A stretch of DNA of 46,424 bases from an uncultured Prevotellaceae bacterium (GCA_902769805.1 CACXQL010000029.1:1-46424); one strand, 5' to 3'. Positions 32,874 to 42,816 are shown, counted from the first letter of the stretch. The notes: generated from the sequence alone by a model not told the origin. Program-made: numbers and translations.

Positions 32874-35144
32874 ATGGACGAAGAGCAGAGAATACGTGAA
32901 GATGCTGACGAGCAGCTTATCAATGGTGCCTTCCAACACCTGTTAGACTGCTATCTCGCCTCACGTCACCGTAAGAAGGTCGATATCATCACCAAGGCAT
33001 TCAATTTTGCCCGTCAGGCGCACAAAGGTGTACGCCGTCTGTCTGGTGAGCCTTATATCATGCACCCTATTGCTGTTGCACAAATAGCCTGCGAGGAAGT
33101 AGGACTCGGTTCTACCAGTATTTGTGCCGCTCTGCTCCATGATGTCGTAGAGGATACTGACTACACGACAGAGGATCTTGAGAATATCTTTGGTTCTAAG
33201 ATCGCCCAGATTGTTGACGGACTCACTAAAATCAGTGGCGGTATCTTTGGAGAACAGGCTTCCGCCCAGGCAGAGAACTTCAAGAAACTGCTTCTGACAA
33301 TGAGCGATGATATCCGTGTCATCCTCATCAAGATCTGTGACCGTCTGCATAATATGCGCACCTTAGAGTCACAACCAGCCAACAAACAATATAAGATAGC
33401 CGGCGAGACCTTATATATATATGCGCCCCTCTCCAACCGTCTGGGACTTTATAAGATCAAGTCTGAACTGGAAAACCTGAGTTTCCAGTACGAACATCCT
33501 GACGAATATAAAAGCATCAAGACTAAACTCGCCTCTACTGAGGCTTCCCGTAGGGAGCTCTTTGACCAGTTTACGGCACCCATAGAAGAGGCGCTCAAAC
33601 AGATGAATATCAAATATGAGATCAAGGAACGCGTTAAGACGCCCTACTCCATCTGGAGTAAGATGCAGAACAAACACGTCACCTTTGATGAGATATATGA
33701 TATTCTTGCTGTTCGCATCATCTTCACACCCAACAAACGAGAGGAGGAAGTGAACGAGTGCTTCAATATCTATGTGGCAATCTCTAAGATCTACAAGTCA
33801 CATCCTGACCGCCTGCGCGACTGGCTGAGTCATCCGAAAGCCAACGGCTATCAGGCACTGCATGTCACGTTAATGTCGAAACAAGGGCGATGGATTGAGG
33901 TACAGATTCGTTCCGACCGCATGAACGAGATTGCAGAACAGGGCTTTGCCGCCCATTGGAAATATAAGGACGGCATGGAGAAAGAGTTTACGGAGGACGA
34001 GACAGAACTGAATGAGTGGCTACGTACTATCAAGGAAATCCTTGATGACCCCCAGCCTGATGCGATGGACTTCCTGGATGCCATCAAACTCAACCTTTTC
34101 GCTTCTGAGATATTTGTATTCACCCCCAAGGGAGAAATCAAGACAATGCCTACAGGTTGTACTGCCCTTGACTTCGCCTTTAGCATCCACACCTTCTTAG
34201 GTTCCCATTGTATTGGAGCCAAGGTTAACCATAAACTCGTACCACTGAGTCATAAACTCAATAGTGGAGACCAGGTGGAGATCCTGACTTCAAAGGCACA
34301 GCATGTGCAGGCATCATGGATTAACTTCGTTTCAACAGCAAAGGCAAAGGCAAAGATACAGGCTATCCTTCGACGAGATGGTCGTGAGATCCAGAAACGA
34401 GGAGAGGAGATCCTGGATGCCTTCCTTAAGAAGAACGACATCGAGAACACAGTGGCTGTGGCAGACCTGCTGGCATCATTCCACGAGGAACGCAACCGCG
34501 AAGAGTTCTTCCAGGCATTAGGTGAGAAAACGATCCTGCTTGGCGAGAAAGACCTTGATGAGATACAAGGCAGGAATGGCGGAGAGGCTGGCAAGAAAGG
34601 CTGGCGTCGCCTGGTTCCTTTCTTAGGCAGGAACAAACAGAAGAAAGAGGATGCGACAACACAGGACCTCTTTGTTGTTACAGAGGACTTCAACCGCAAG
34701 AAGCCTATCTATATCAACGACGATAACATCGGACAGTTTAAGTTCCGTCATTGTTGCCATCCTATTCCTGGAGACGACATCCTCGGCTTTATAGACAACA
34801 AGCACCGTGTAGAGATTCACAAGCGTTCCTGTCCTGTGGCTGCCAAGCTCAAGACCAGCTATGGCAATCGTATCCTGGACGCCAAATGGGATATGCACAA
34901 ACGTCTCCTCTTCGATGCTACCATCCACATTGAAGGTATAGACCGCATGGGTATGGTAATGGATATCTCCAGCATCATCTCTTCTCAGATGAATGTTAAT
35001 ATCCATAAGTTTACCATCACCAGCGAAGAGGGTGTCTTCGACGGCTCCATCGAACTCCGTGTCCACGACCGCGAGGACGTGAAAGAGATTATCGACCAGC
35101 TGAAGAAGATTGAGGGACTTCAGGAAGTCACACAGATTATCTGA
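32874..35144 (+). CDS. rel: Bifunctional (p)ppGpp synthetase/hydrolase (Rel/SpoT)
   Basis: 756 residues, typical long RSH. Domains in order: HD hydrolase (about 30-190) with the metal motif ALLHDVVEDTDY and the following KICDRLHNMRTLE; synthetase (about 240-360) with YDILAVRIIF, SHPKANGYQALHVT and EVQIRSDRMNEIAEQGFAAHW; TGS (about 400-465) with VFTPKGEIKTMPTGCTALDF; a linker with conserved-Cys region FRHCCHPIPGDDILGF; and a C-terminal ACT domain. All hydrolase residues appear intact, so both activities are expected. It governs the stringent response. It ends 3 nt from the convergent merR gene. Confidence 0.95.
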   Translation: MDEEQRIREDADEQLINGAFQHLLDCYLASRHRKKVDIITKAFNFARQAHKGVRRLSGEPYIMHPIAVAQIACEEVGLGSTSICAALLHDVVEDTDYTTEDLENIFGSKIAQIVDGLTKISGGIFGEQASAQAENFKKLLLTMSDDIRVILIKICDRLHNMRTLESQPANKQYKIAGETLYIYAPLSNRLGLYKIKSELENLSFQYEHPDEYKSIKTKLASTEASRRELFDQFTAPIEEALKQMNIKYEIKERVKTPYSIWSKMQNKHVTFDEIYDILAVRIIFTPNKREEEVNECFNIYVAISKIYKSHPDRLRDWLSHPKANGYQALHVTLMSKQGRWIEVQIRSDRMNEIAEQGFAAHWKYKDGMEKEFTEDETELNEWLRTIKEILDDPQPDAMDFLDAIKLNLFASEIFVFTPKGEIKTMPTGCTALDFAFSIHTFLGSHCIGAKVNHKLVPLSHKLNSGDQVEILTSKAQHVQASWINFVSTAKAKAKIQAILRRDGREIQKRGEEILDAFLKKNDIENTVAVADLLASFHEERNREEFFQALGEKTILLGEKDLDEIQGRNGGEAGKKGWRRLVPFLGRNKQKKEDATTQDLFVVTEDFNRKKPIYINDDNIGQFKFRHCCHPIPGDDILGFIDNKHRVEIHKRSCPVAAKLKTSYGNRILDAKWDMHKRLLFDATIHIEGIDRMGMVMDISSIISSQMNVNIHKFTITSEEGVFDGSIELRVHDREDVKEIIDQLKKIEGLQEVTQII

Positions 35145-35147
35145 TAC

Positions 35148-35498
35148 CTATTGCAGAAAATCCATCTGCTTTTTCAATGCCTGAAGCTGCTCACGGACAT
35201 CTATCAGTTTCGTAAGCACCTCTGACCGCTTGTCCGCACCGTCACGATTGGCATTGATGATTTTCTTGGCAGCAGCAAGTTTAAAGCCACGCACCTTCAC
35301 AAGATTATGAATCAACCGTATCTGGTCAATATCCTTTTGCTGATACTGACGAATCTTGGCAGGACCACTCGTCTTCGGTTTCAGATAAGGAAACTCTGTC
35401 TCCCAGTAGCGTAACGTACTCTCATTCACGCTAAACATCTCTGCCACCTCCTTGATGGAGTAGTACAGTTTCAAGTTCTTGTTCAGATTCAGTGCCAT
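35148..35498 (-). CDS. MerR family transcriptional regulator
   Basis: 116 residues: an N-terminal winged helix-turn-helix, YYSIKEVAEMFSVNESTLRY, followed by WETEFPYLKPKTSGPAKIRQ and YQQKDIDQIRLIHNLV, then a coiled coil (LTKLIDVREQLQALKKQM). No effector-binding domain follows. Its target is unknown. It has a good promoter and converges with rel. Confidence 0.9.
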   Translation of the reverse strand: MALNLNKNLKLYYSIKEVAEMFSVNESTLRYWETEFPYLKPKTSGPAKIRQYQQKDIDQIRLIHNLVKVRGFKLAAAKKIINANRDGADKRSEVLTKLIDVREQLQALKKQMDFLQ

Positions 35499-35518
35499 AG
35501 TCCTTATTGTTATTTTTG

Positions 35519-35550
35519 CAAAGATAGTAGTTTCTTTTCAAACCACCAAA
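35519..35550 (-). promoter_or_regulatory. merR promoter
   Basis: Minus strand TTTG (35550-35547), 20 nt, TATCTTTG (35526-35519). Full consensus. Confidence 0.8.
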
Positions 35551-35583
35551 TCTTATGGATGTTTTTGTTGTTTGCATCAACAA

Positions 35584-35614
35584 AAAGAGGACTGATAAGA
35601 TATCCGTCCTCTTT
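35584..35614 (-). terminator. Terminator of the 35634-36143 gene
   Basis: AAAGAGGAC (35584-35592) and GTCCTCTTT (35606-35614) form a 9-bp stem; on the minus strand TTTTTGTTG follows. Confidence 0.8.
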
Positions 35615-35633
35615 ACACCAATGAGCTATTCTG

Positions 35634-36143
35634 TTATTCAAAATATTCGATGGTACGATTCTCTTCCATCTCCTGTCCCATCATAGAGGTCTTACGACTG
35701 ATCCAGTTACCGTGATCGTCATATTTGTAATCTGTATAAGGGATATTCATCGTCTGTCCGTTAAAGTCCATGGACTGTCCTGCACGGGCACCTTTGTCAT
35801 TATAGGTAATCTTGATCTCCATCTCATTACCCATCATGCTCATGATCTGGCTCACCAGCTTTCCATTCTCCCACTTGAACTTCATAGGCATCTTCTGTCC
35901 GCGCATATCCATCGCAGCTGACTGGATATAACCGTCTGCGTCATAGACGACATCCGACATTCCCTCACGCTGCATCTTACCATCCTGCGTGAAAGTGGTC
36001 GTCTGGCTCTGACCCATAACAGAAGACTTAATACACTTAACGGGACCTGTTACCTCATTGAACTCAAGGTCGTGGAACTTTGTCTGTGCAAACATCGTCA
36101 TTGTTCCAGCCAGCAGTGCCAGCATACAAATTACTTTTTTCAT
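35634..36143 (-). CDS. Small secreted YD-repeat-like protein
   Basis: 169 residues with signal peptide VICMLALLAGTMTMFAQ. The mature part has short beta repeats of RHS/YD style: VVYDADGYIQSAAMD, ITYNDKGARAGQ and YKYDDHGNWISRKTSM. Function unknown. The related but longer lipoprotein encoded divergently at 36327-37118 shares these motifs and a matching C-terminus (GNW...R...ITYY versus GNW...R...IEYF), so the two look like diverged paralogues. Confidence 0.7.
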   Translation of the reverse strand: MKKVICMLALLAGTMTMFAQTKFHDLEFNEVTGPVKCIKSSVMGQSQTTTFTQDGKMQREGMSDVVYDADGYIQSAAMDMRGQKMPMKFKWENGKLVSQIMSMMGNEMEIKITYNDKGARAGQSMDFNGQTMNIPYTDYKYDDHGNWISRKTSMMGQEMEENRTIEYFE

Positions 36144-36258
36144 TGTTGTTTCTTTTTTGTTATTAATTAATAATGTAAGGTTTTTATATGTTCTTTTATT
36201 CCTTAGACGGAAAAGAGAAGTAAAAGTTTATTTGACAATCGAAAAATTTTCATCTCCA

Positions 36259-36290
36259 TTTGGAATTCTCCTTATTTAATTGTATCTTTG
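36259..36290 (+). promoter_or_regulatory. Promoter of the YD-repeat lipoprotein
   Basis: TTTG (36259-36262), 20 nt, TATCTTTG (36283-36290). Full consensus. Confidence 0.8.
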
Positions 36291-36326
36291 CCTGCGAAAT
36301 AAACTTTACCTCAAGAATTGACAACA

Positions 36327-37118
36327 ATGAAAAAGTATTTATTCTTTCTGACTACCCTCGCCATCGTATTCATGGTGAGCTCATGCAAACAAAATGGCAA
36401 GACAAATGATGCCGACAGTACCAACGATAGTACGTCGGTAGCCGATAGCGCAGCAATAGAAGAGGAAAAGCCGAACCTAGACTATAACACTACGGATGCG
36501 AAGACATTCGGTCTTAACGGTTGTGTGGCGAAAGTGGTAACGACGACATTTATGGCAACACTTGAGGGCGACAAACTGGTCAAGGGAATGGTTTCCAACA
36601 GAACGGACAGCCTCACTACCTTTGACGAGAAAGGACGTGTGACACTGGACTCCTATGCCAATCCGTATGTCTATGATGCCGATGGTAAGTTCATCAAGGG
36701 ACGCTCGAAGGAATCGAAGATGACTCGTGACAAGGAGGGACGCATCACCAACTACTCCAACCGCGAGAATGCAAATCACTGGGAAGGCTATGATTACTCT
36801 TTCGAATACGACAAACAAGGACGTATCAACTCCATTGAATGGGCTGGCTGGGAAGAAGGAGAAAGTTACGCTCTTACCTATAAGGACGACCAGCTATATC
36901 CAAGTAGCATGCATATCGACGGAGTTGCCTGTGCAGACATTTACAAGACGGATATCCGCTATAAATACACGAAGTTCGACGAGAAAGGCAACTGGACGGC
37001 GCGCGAGATGTATTACGACATCATGCAGACCACCGAAGCGTATGAGGGTAACGAGAATCCTGCCAAGGATTACAGCAAAGAATACTATATCCAGGAAAGA
37101 ACTATCACCTATTATTAA
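36327..37118 (+). CDS. Lipoprotein with YD-repeat-like beta motifs
   Basis: 263 residues from the ATG at 36327 (a TTG nine bases upstream is also in frame). Signal peptide with a lipobox FMVSSC, so lipid-anchored, followed by a low-complexity Asp/Ser/Thr linker (NDADSTNDSTSVADSAA). Then repeats such as TFDEKGRVTLDSY, YVYDADGKFIKGR, FEYDKQGRINSIEW and KFDEKGNWTAREMYYD. The style matches RHS/YD wrap elements but there is no toxin domain. Function unknown. Consensus promoter; the 3' side leads into a 22-bp repeat array. Confidence 0.72.
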   Translation: MKKYLFFLTTLAIVFMVSSCKQNGKTNDADSTNDSTSVADSAAIEEEKPNLDYNTTDAKTFGLNGCVAKVVTTTFMATLEGDKLVKGMVSNRTDSLTTFDEKGRVTLDSYANPYVYDADGKFIKGRSKESKMTRDKEGRITNYSNRENANHWEGYDYSFEYDKQGRINSIEWAGWEEGESYALTYKDDQLYPSSMHIDGVACADIYKTDIRYKYTKFDEKGNWTAREMYYDIMQTTEAYEGNENPAKDYSKEYYIQERTITYY

Positions 37119-37185
37119 AAGGACAGGCATTCCTTCGTTTCACGAGTATATGCCAACCCTTCCTGTCGTTTGCATAGGGTTATCG

Positions 37186-37430
37186 GGGAGAAAGGTGCCT
37201 CCTTTCGGGGCGTTTGCACGGCACTTTCGCGGAATAAGGAGCATCCTTTCTGTCTTTCAGCTATAGGTGAAAGACTTTTCACCTGCAGCTGCAAGATCTT
37301 GCACCTATAGGTGAAAGACCTTTCGCCTGTAGCTGAAACCTCACAGCTCCCATTTCTATTCCGTGCTTTAAAGCTTAGCATACCGCGTATAGAGCCTCTA
37401 TCATCCCTAAAGGAAGCATTTCTTTGTTTG
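37186..37430. repeat. 22-bp tandem array C of self-complementary units
   Basis: Eleven units with centres 22 bp apart from 37198 to about 37418. Most are dyads whose arms differ between units: GAAAGG.G/C.CCTTTC (37198), AAGGA-GCA-TCCTT (37242), CTTTCAGCTA/TAGGTGAAAG (37263.5, 9 of 10 pairs), CTTGCACCTA/TAGGTGAAAG (37307.5, 9 of 10), ATAGAG-C-CTCTAT (37395) and AAAGGAA-GCA-TTTCTTT (37417). Units near 37220 and 37352 are degenerate. No ORF. The array occupies the gap before the GH2 promoter. Confidence 0.8.
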
Positions 37431-37459
37431 AAACATCTGACATTCCGCATACTTTTTAG

Positions 37460-37490
37460 TTGCATGATTCAGGAAAAAGTAGTATCTTTG
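37460..37490 (+). promoter_or_regulatory. Promoter of the GH2 gene
   Basis: TTGC (37460-37463), 19 nt, TATCTTTG (37483-37490); start codon 39 nt downstream. Lies just after array C. Confidence 0.65.
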
Positions 37491-37529
37491 CAAAAGAAAT
37501 CTAAAGTCATAACAAATAACTAAACCGAA

Positions 37530-39974
37530 ATGATGATGAGTAGTATAAGAAAACTGATGACGTTGGCAGGTGTATGGATGACTGTCCTTACGCTGAATGC
37601 CCAGGGCGTAAGAGAGACTATCCGACTGGATGAAGGATGGAAGTTTGCTTTCGGAAACGCTTCCGATCCTGCCAAGGACTTCGGATGTGGAACGGAGTAC
37701 TTTAACTATCTGACAAAAGCCAACTCCATTCACAATGAAGGACCATACGCCATGAAGTTTGATGACTCAAAATGGGAAGAGGTGCGAGTGCCTCATGACT
37801 GGGTGACTACCCTGCCCTATGCGCCAGAAGCCAGTCATTCACATGGTTATAAGACTGTCGGATATAAATATCCGGAGACCAGTATAGGCTGGTATCGTAA
37901 GATGCTCCCCATCGCCAAAGAGGACTTAGGCAAGCGCATCATGCTGCAGTTTGATGGTATCTTCCGCAATGCCCGTGTGTGGTTCAATGGTTTTTATCTG
38001 GGTACAGAGCCCAGTGGTTATGCCACACAGGTATATGACGTAACAGAATATGTCAACTATGGAGGCGATAACCTCATTTGTGTTCGTGCCGATGCCACCT
38101 TGGAAGAAGGCTGGTTCTATGAGGGAGCAGGCATCTATCGTGATGCATGGCTCATCAAGACAGGCACTGTCAGTGTGGCTCCCTTTGGTACTTTTGTCTA
38201 TACCGATATCGACAAAGACTTTCTCAAGACCTCAGTCACTGTAGAGACAGAGGTGCATAACAATAGTGTTGAGACACAGACATGTATTGTCGCAACGAAA
38301 CTAGTTGATGCTGAAGGAAAGGATGTAGACTTTGCTGCCAGAGAGATTTTAGAACTCAAAGGCAAACAGACACTCAAGTGCAAACAACTGATGACTGTCT
38401 TCGAGCCTCGCCTATGGTGTCCTGAGGATCCTTATCTTTATAAGGTTGTCACCAGAGTATTGGTCAACAACAAAGTGGTTGATGAATATATCACTCCAAC
38501 AGGTATCCGTAAGGTAGAATTTGATGCCGACAAAGGGTTCATCCTCAATGGAAAGCCCCTGAAATTGAAAGGTGTGAACATGCATCAAGACCATGCGGGC
38601 GTTGGTGCTGCTATTCCTGTAGCACTGATGGAATGGCGCATCCAGCAGTTAAAGGCATTCGGATGTAATGCCTATCGCGCCTCCCACAACCCCATGACGC
38701 CTGCTCAGTTGGATGTCTGTGACCGAGAAGGTATCCTCGTTATCGATGAAAACCGATTGACAGGTATCAATACAGAACATCTGCGCCTGCTGGAGAACAT
38801 GATTAAGCGCGATCGCAATCATCCTTCTGTCATTCTCTGGAGCGATGGCAACGAGGAATGGGGTCTCGAGAATACCATTCAAGGTACGCGTATTGCTGCT
38901 GCTATGCGAGAATATACTCATCTATTAGACCCCACTCGTCATTCCACTATCGCCAATGCAGGAGGTGTGGAGATGATTAAAGGATTGGATGTTGTAGGCT
39001 TCAACTATATCGTACAGAATGATGTCGAAAACCGCAAGAAGGCAAATCCCACGTGGAAGATTGTAGGCACAGAGGAGACTACAGGTTGTGGAACAAGAGG
39101 CATCTATTTCAACAGTCCTGACCAGCCAGGCAGAATGACAGCTATCAACAGGGGGGACAAACCTGGAATAGAGAATGTCATTGAACGCGGATGGCAGTTC
39201 TACGCCGACCACGACTGGGCAGCAGGAGTGTTCTATTGGACAGGTTTCGACTATCGTGGAGAGCCTAATCCGTTGAAATATCCTGCCACCGACTCCGAAT
39301 TCGGCATCCTTGACTACTGTGGTTTCTGGAAAGATGAAGCGTGGTATCTGAAGTCTTGGTGGACAGAAGAACCTACCCTGCATATCTTCCCTCACTGGAA
39401 CCTGCAAGGTCATGAAGGTGAAGAGATAGAACTATGGGCATACAGCAACTGCGACGAGGTAGAACTGATAGTCAATGGCAAGAATCTCGGACGACAAACA
39501 ATGCCAAAGAACGGGCATTTGAAATGGAAGGCGACCTATCAGCCTGGCAAGGTAGTAGCTGTTGGCTATAAGAATGGCAAGCAAATACTCACTGAGACCA
39601 TTGAAACGACGAAGCCTGCTGACAAGATAATCGTCAAGAGTAATCGTCCGACCATCACCTCAGACGGAAGGGATGTGGCTGTCGTCACCATCGAAATACA
39701 AGATGCTAAAGGACGTATCGTTCCTAATGCCTGTCCGATGCTGACGCTCCGTTTGGAGGGTAATGGACGTATCATTGGTGTGGGCAATGGTGATCCTTCC
39801 TATCTGGGTGCCGACCATCCTAAAGACATAGACTGTAAGGAGTTCTGTATTCCAGCTTTCAATGGTCTTGCACAAGTGCTGATACAAAGTAATCGTGATG
39901 CAGGGAATATAAAGTTGAAGTGTCATTCCGATGGACTGAAAGAGGGAACGACGATGATTCTATCCGTTCAATAG
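37530..39974 (+). CDS. Secreted GH2 beta-galactosidase-like enzyme
   Basis: 814 residues with signal peptide (LAGVWMTVLTLNAQ). Domains: sugar-binding jelly roll (about 25-215; RVPHDWVTTLPYAPEA, VWFNGFYLGTEPSGY), immunoglobulin-like (about 220-335), TIM barrel (about 340-620) with LKGVNMHQDHAGVGAA and the acid/base Glu in LWSDGNEEWGLE (about 440), and the likely nucleophile Glu in VGTEETTGCG (about 513). Then DUF4982-like and a final beta domain. This is the common Bacteroidota GH2 type; activity may be beta-galactosidase, beta-glucuronidase or another beta-glycosidase. Confidence 0.88.
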   Translation: MMMSSIRKLMTLAGVWMTVLTLNAQGVRETIRLDEGWKFAFGNASDPAKDFGCGTEYFNYLTKANSIHNEGPYAMKFDDSKWEEVRVPHDWVTTLPYAPEASHSHGYKTVGYKYPETSIGWYRKMLPIAKEDLGKRIMLQFDGIFRNARVWFNGFYLGTEPSGYATQVYDVTEYVNYGGDNLICVRADATLEEGWFYEGAGIYRDAWLIKTGTVSVAPFGTFVYTDIDKDFLKTSVTVETEVHNNSVETQTCIVATKLVDAEGKDVDFAAREILELKGKQTLKCKQLMTVFEPRLWCPEDPYLYKVVTRVLVNNKVVDEYITPTGIRKVEFDADKGFILNGKPLKLKGVNMHQDHAGVGAAIPVALMEWRIQQLKAFGCNAYRASHNPMTPAQLDVCDREGILVIDENRLTGINTEHLRLLENMIKRDRNHPSVILWSDGNEEWGLENTIQGTRIAAAMREYTHLLDPTRHSTIANAGGVEMIKGLDVVGFNYIVQNDVENRKKANPTWKIVGTEETTGCGTRGIYFNSPDQPGRMTAINRGDKPGIENVIERGWQFYADHDWAAGVFYWTGFDYRGEPNPLKYPATDSEFGILDYCGFWKDEAWYLKSWWTEEPTLHIFPHWNLQGHEGEEIELWAYSNCDEVELIVNGKNLGRQTMPKNGHLKWKATYQPGKVVAVGYKNGKQILTETIETTKPADKIIVKSNRPTITSDGRDVAVVTIEIQDAKGRIVPNACPMLTLRLEGNGRIIGVGNGDPSYLGADHPKDIDCKEFCIPAFNGLAQVLIQSNRDAGNIKLKCHSDGLKEGTTMILSVQ

Positions 39975-40010
39975 CCCCTAAAAGAAAGCGATACGTAGAT
40001 AAAAGTCGGG

Positions 40011-40048
40011 GAAATACTTTGTATTTCTCTGGCTTTTTCGTAACTTTG
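40011..40048 (+). promoter_or_regulatory. Upstream alaS promoter P1 with dyad at -33
   Basis: TTTG (40018-40021), 19 nt, TAACTTTG (40041-40048). The -33 box is the loop of a perfect dyad GAAATAC (40011-40017) / GTATTTC (40021-40027). Confidence 0.65.
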
Positions 40049-40074
40049 GTTTCGCCGAACTTACTATGCACTCG

Positions 40075-40122
40075 GAAAAGCTCAAATAAATTTGGCTTTT
40101 CTCTCGTTTTTTCGTAACTTTG
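40075..40122 (+). promoter_or_regulatory. Downstream alaS promoter P2 with dyad at -33
   Basis: TTTG (40091-40094), 20 nt, TAACTTTG (40115-40122). GAAAAGC (40075-40081) pairs with GCTTTTC (40095-40101), and CAAAT (40083-40087) with ATTTG (40090-40094), with one bulged T, so the -33 box lies in a stem. From 40100 to 40122 it repeats 40026-40048 at 21 of 23 positions. Confidence 0.75.
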
Positions 40123-40164
40123 CACTCAAATTTGTAAATAGTAAATTGTCAAATAGTAAATAAT

Positions 40165-42792
40165 ATGATGACAGCTAACGAGATTCGTGAATCGTTTAAG
40201 AAGTTTTTCGAGCAGAAGCAGCATGCTATCGTGCCCTCTGCTCCTATGGTGATTAAGGACGACCCTACCCTGATGTTCACCAATGCGGGAATGAACCAGT
40301 GGAAGGATATCATATTGGGCACACGTGACCCAGAGCCACGCCGTCGTGCCGATACCCAGAAGTGCCTGCGTGTCAGCGGTAAGCATAACGACTTGGAAGA
40401 GGTGGGTCATGACACCTATCACCACACCATGTTCGAGATGCTCGGCAACTGGTCGTTCGGCGACTATTTCAAGGAGGGTGCCATTGATATGGCATGGGAA
40501 TACCTGGTGGACGTGCTGAAACTGAACCCTGAGGATCTATATGTCACCGTCTTCGAGGGTGACGCCTCTGAGGGACTGGAGCGTGACGACGAGGCTGCCG
40601 GCTACTGGCTGAAACATGTGCCTGCCGACCATATCATCAACGGCAACAAGCACGACAACTTCTGGGAGATGGGCGACACAGGTCCCTGTGGTCCCTGCTC
40701 TGAGATTCATGTCGACTCCCGCACGGAGGAAGAGAAGAAGAACGGTCCTACGGGTCGTGAACTGGTCAACAAGGACCACCCGCAGGTCATCGAGATATGG
40801 AACCTCGTGTTCATGCAGTATAACCGCAAGGCTGACGGCTCACTGGAGAAGCTCTCCATGAACGTCATCGACACCGGTATGGGCTTCGAGCGTCTGGTAC
40901 GTATGATGCAGGGGAAGCACTCCAACTACGACACGGATGTCTTCCAGCCTATCATCAAGGCGGAGGAGCAGATCTGCGGCATGAAATATGGAGAGAAGGA
41001 AGAGACGGATGTCGCCATGCGAGTATGTGCCGACCACCTGCGTGCCGTTGCCTTCTCCATCGCTGACGGACAGCTGCCCTCAAATGCCAAGGCGGGTTAT
41101 GTGATCCGCCGCATCCTGCGCCGTGCCGTCCGCTATGCCTATACCTTCCTCGGTCAGAAGGACGGATTCATCTATCAGCTCGTTCCCACCCTCGTTCATG
41201 AGATGGGCGATGCCTTCCCTGAGCTGAAGGCTCAGCAGACACTGATCACCAAGGTCATCAAAGAGGAGGAGGAGTCTTTCCTGCGTACCCTCGACAAGGG
41301 TATCGCCATGCTGAACGATGCAATGGAGAAGTTAAAGGCTGAAGGTAAGAACCAGCTGGATGGCGTACAGGCTTTCCGTCTGTTCGACACTTACGGATTC
41401 CCCCTCGACCTCACTGAGCTGATCTGCCGTGAGAACAACTTCACCGTTGACGAGGAGCAGTTTAACGTGGAGATGCAGAAACAGAAGGAGCGTGCCCGCA
41501 ATGCCGCTGCTGTGGAGAACAGCGATTGGACGGAACTGAAGGCTGGCGAACAGCAGTTCGTGGGCTACGACTATACCGAATACAACTGTCATATCCTGCG
41601 CTACCGCAAGGTAACCCAGAAGAAGAACGAGTTCTATGAGCTGGTTCTCGACGCCACTCCTTTCTATGGCGAGATGGGTGGACAGGTCGGTGACTGCGGT
41701 GTGCTCTGCAACGAGAATGAGACCATCGAGATTATCGACACCAAGCGTGAGAACAACCAGAGCGTACATATCGTCAAGCAGCTGCCTAAAGACCCCACAG
41801 CGGAGTTCATGGCATGTGTGGATACCGACAAGCGTGACGCTTCTGCCGCCAACCATACCGCTACGCACCTGCTCGACTATGCGTTGAAACAGGTACTGGG
41901 CGACCATGTGGAGCAGAAGGGTTCGTATGTGTCACCTGACACCCTGCGCTTCGACTTCTCTCACTTCCAGAAGGTGACCGACGAGGAGTTGCGTCAGGTG
42001 GAGCGGATGGTCAATGACATGATCCGTCAGGACATTCATATCGACGAGCATCGTGACGTTCCGTTCGACGAGGCAAAGAAACTCGGTGCCATCGCCCTCT
42101 TCGGTGAGAAATATGGGGATAAGGTGCGTGTCGTACGCTTCGGACCGTCCTGTGAGTTCTGTGGTGGTATCCATGCCAGCTCAACAGGCCGTATCGGTTT
42201 CTTCAAGATTATCTCTGAGAGCAGTGTAGCTGCCGGTATCCGTCGTATTGAGGCCACTACAGGTAAGGACTGCGAAGAGCGTTTCTACCAGATGGAAGAC
42301 ATCCTGAAAAATATCAGGTCGTTCTTCAATAACGCGAAGGATCTACAGGGCGTTATCCAGAAATATATCGAGGAACACGACTCTATGAAGAAGGAAATTG
42401 AAGGTTTCCAGGCACAAGCCGTCGAACGTGCTGCCCAACGACTGGTTGAGAAGGCTCGTGAAGTGAATGGCGTGAAAGTCGTCGCCACCGTGTTACCCAT
42501 GTCACCTGCTGCTGCCAAAGACCTTGCCTTCAAGGTTCGTGCCAGCATCGAAGGCTCACTCCTTTGTGTCATCGGCTCTCACGACAATAACAAACCTCAA
42601 CTGTCCATCATGATGAGCGACGATATGGTCAGCGACCATGGCTTGAATGCAGGTCAGATGGTTCGTGAGGCAGCCAAACTCATCCAAGGCGGTGGTGGCG
42701 GACAACCTCATTTCGCACAAGCAGGTGGAAAGGATGTCGATGGGCTCAGTGCTGCCGTTGATAAAGTCATCGAACTCGCCAATCTCAAATAA
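40165..42792 (+). CDS. alaS: Alanyl-tRNA synthetase
   Basis: 875 residues, full length. Domains: class II catalytic core (about 1-430) with [35 protein letters not shown] and [19 protein letters not shown]; editing domain with zinc/hydrolytic motifs [12 protein letters not shown] and [13 protein letters not shown]; coiled coil and the C-Ala domain ending [16 protein letters not shown]. It charges tRNA-Ala and edits serine and glycine mistakes. Codon use is highly biased, as in strongly expressed genes. Start ATGATG at 40165; two tandem promoters upstream; strong terminator after. Confidence 0.97.
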   Translation: MMTANEIRESFKKFFEQKQHAIVPSAPMVIKDDPTLMFTNAGMNQWKDIILGTRDPEPRRRADTQKCLRVSGKHNDLEEVGHDTYHHTMFEMLGNWSFGDYFKEGAIDMAWEYLVDVLKLNPEDLYVTVFEGDASEGLERDDEAAGYWLKHVPADHIINGNKHDNFWEMGDTGPCGPCSEIHVDSRTEEEKKNGPTGRELVNKDHPQVIEIWNLVFMQYNRKADGSLEKLSMNVIDTGMGFERLVRMMQGKHSNYDTDVFQPIIKAEEQICGMKYGEKEETDVAMRVCADHLRAVAFSIADGQLPSNAKAGYVIRRILRRAVRYAYTFLGQKDGFIYQLVPTLVHEMGDAFPELKAQQTLITKVIKEEEESFLRTLDKGIAMLNDAMEKLKAEGKNQLDGVQAFRLFDTYGFPLDLTELICRENNFTVDEEQFNVEMQKQKERARNAAAVENSDWTELKAGEQQFVGYDYTEYNCHILRYRKVTQKKNEFYELVLDATPFYGEMGGQVGDCGVLCNENETIEIIDTKRENNQSVHIVKQLPKDPTAEFMACVDTDKRDASAANHTATHLLDYALKQVLGDHVEQKGSYVSPDTLRFDFSHFQKVTDEELRQVERMVNDMIRQDIHIDEHRDVPFDEAKKLGAIALFGEKYGDKVRVVRFGPSCEFCGGIHASSTGRIGFFKIISESSVAAGIRRIEATTGKDCEERFYQMEDILKNIRSFFNNAKDLQGVIQKYIEEHDSMKKEIEGFQAQAVERAAQRLVEKAREVNGVKVVATVLPMSPAAAKDLAFKVRASIEGSLLCVIGSHDNNKPQLSIMMSDDMVSDHGLNAGQMVREAAKLIQGGGGGQPHFAQAGGKDVDGLSAAVDKVIELANLK

Positions 42793-42816
42793 GGATAAGT
42801 TATAAATATATAGATA

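Noticed and set aside
37137-37144. GTTTCACG resembling half of a parS site
   Set aside because: The second half does not match the palindrome, and the site is isolated; no full parS sequence was seen near parAB or elsewhere in the window.
37186-37430. CRISPR-like array
   Set aside because: Units are contiguous 22-bp tandem repeats with changing arms and no spacer/repeat alternation, and no cas genes are present.
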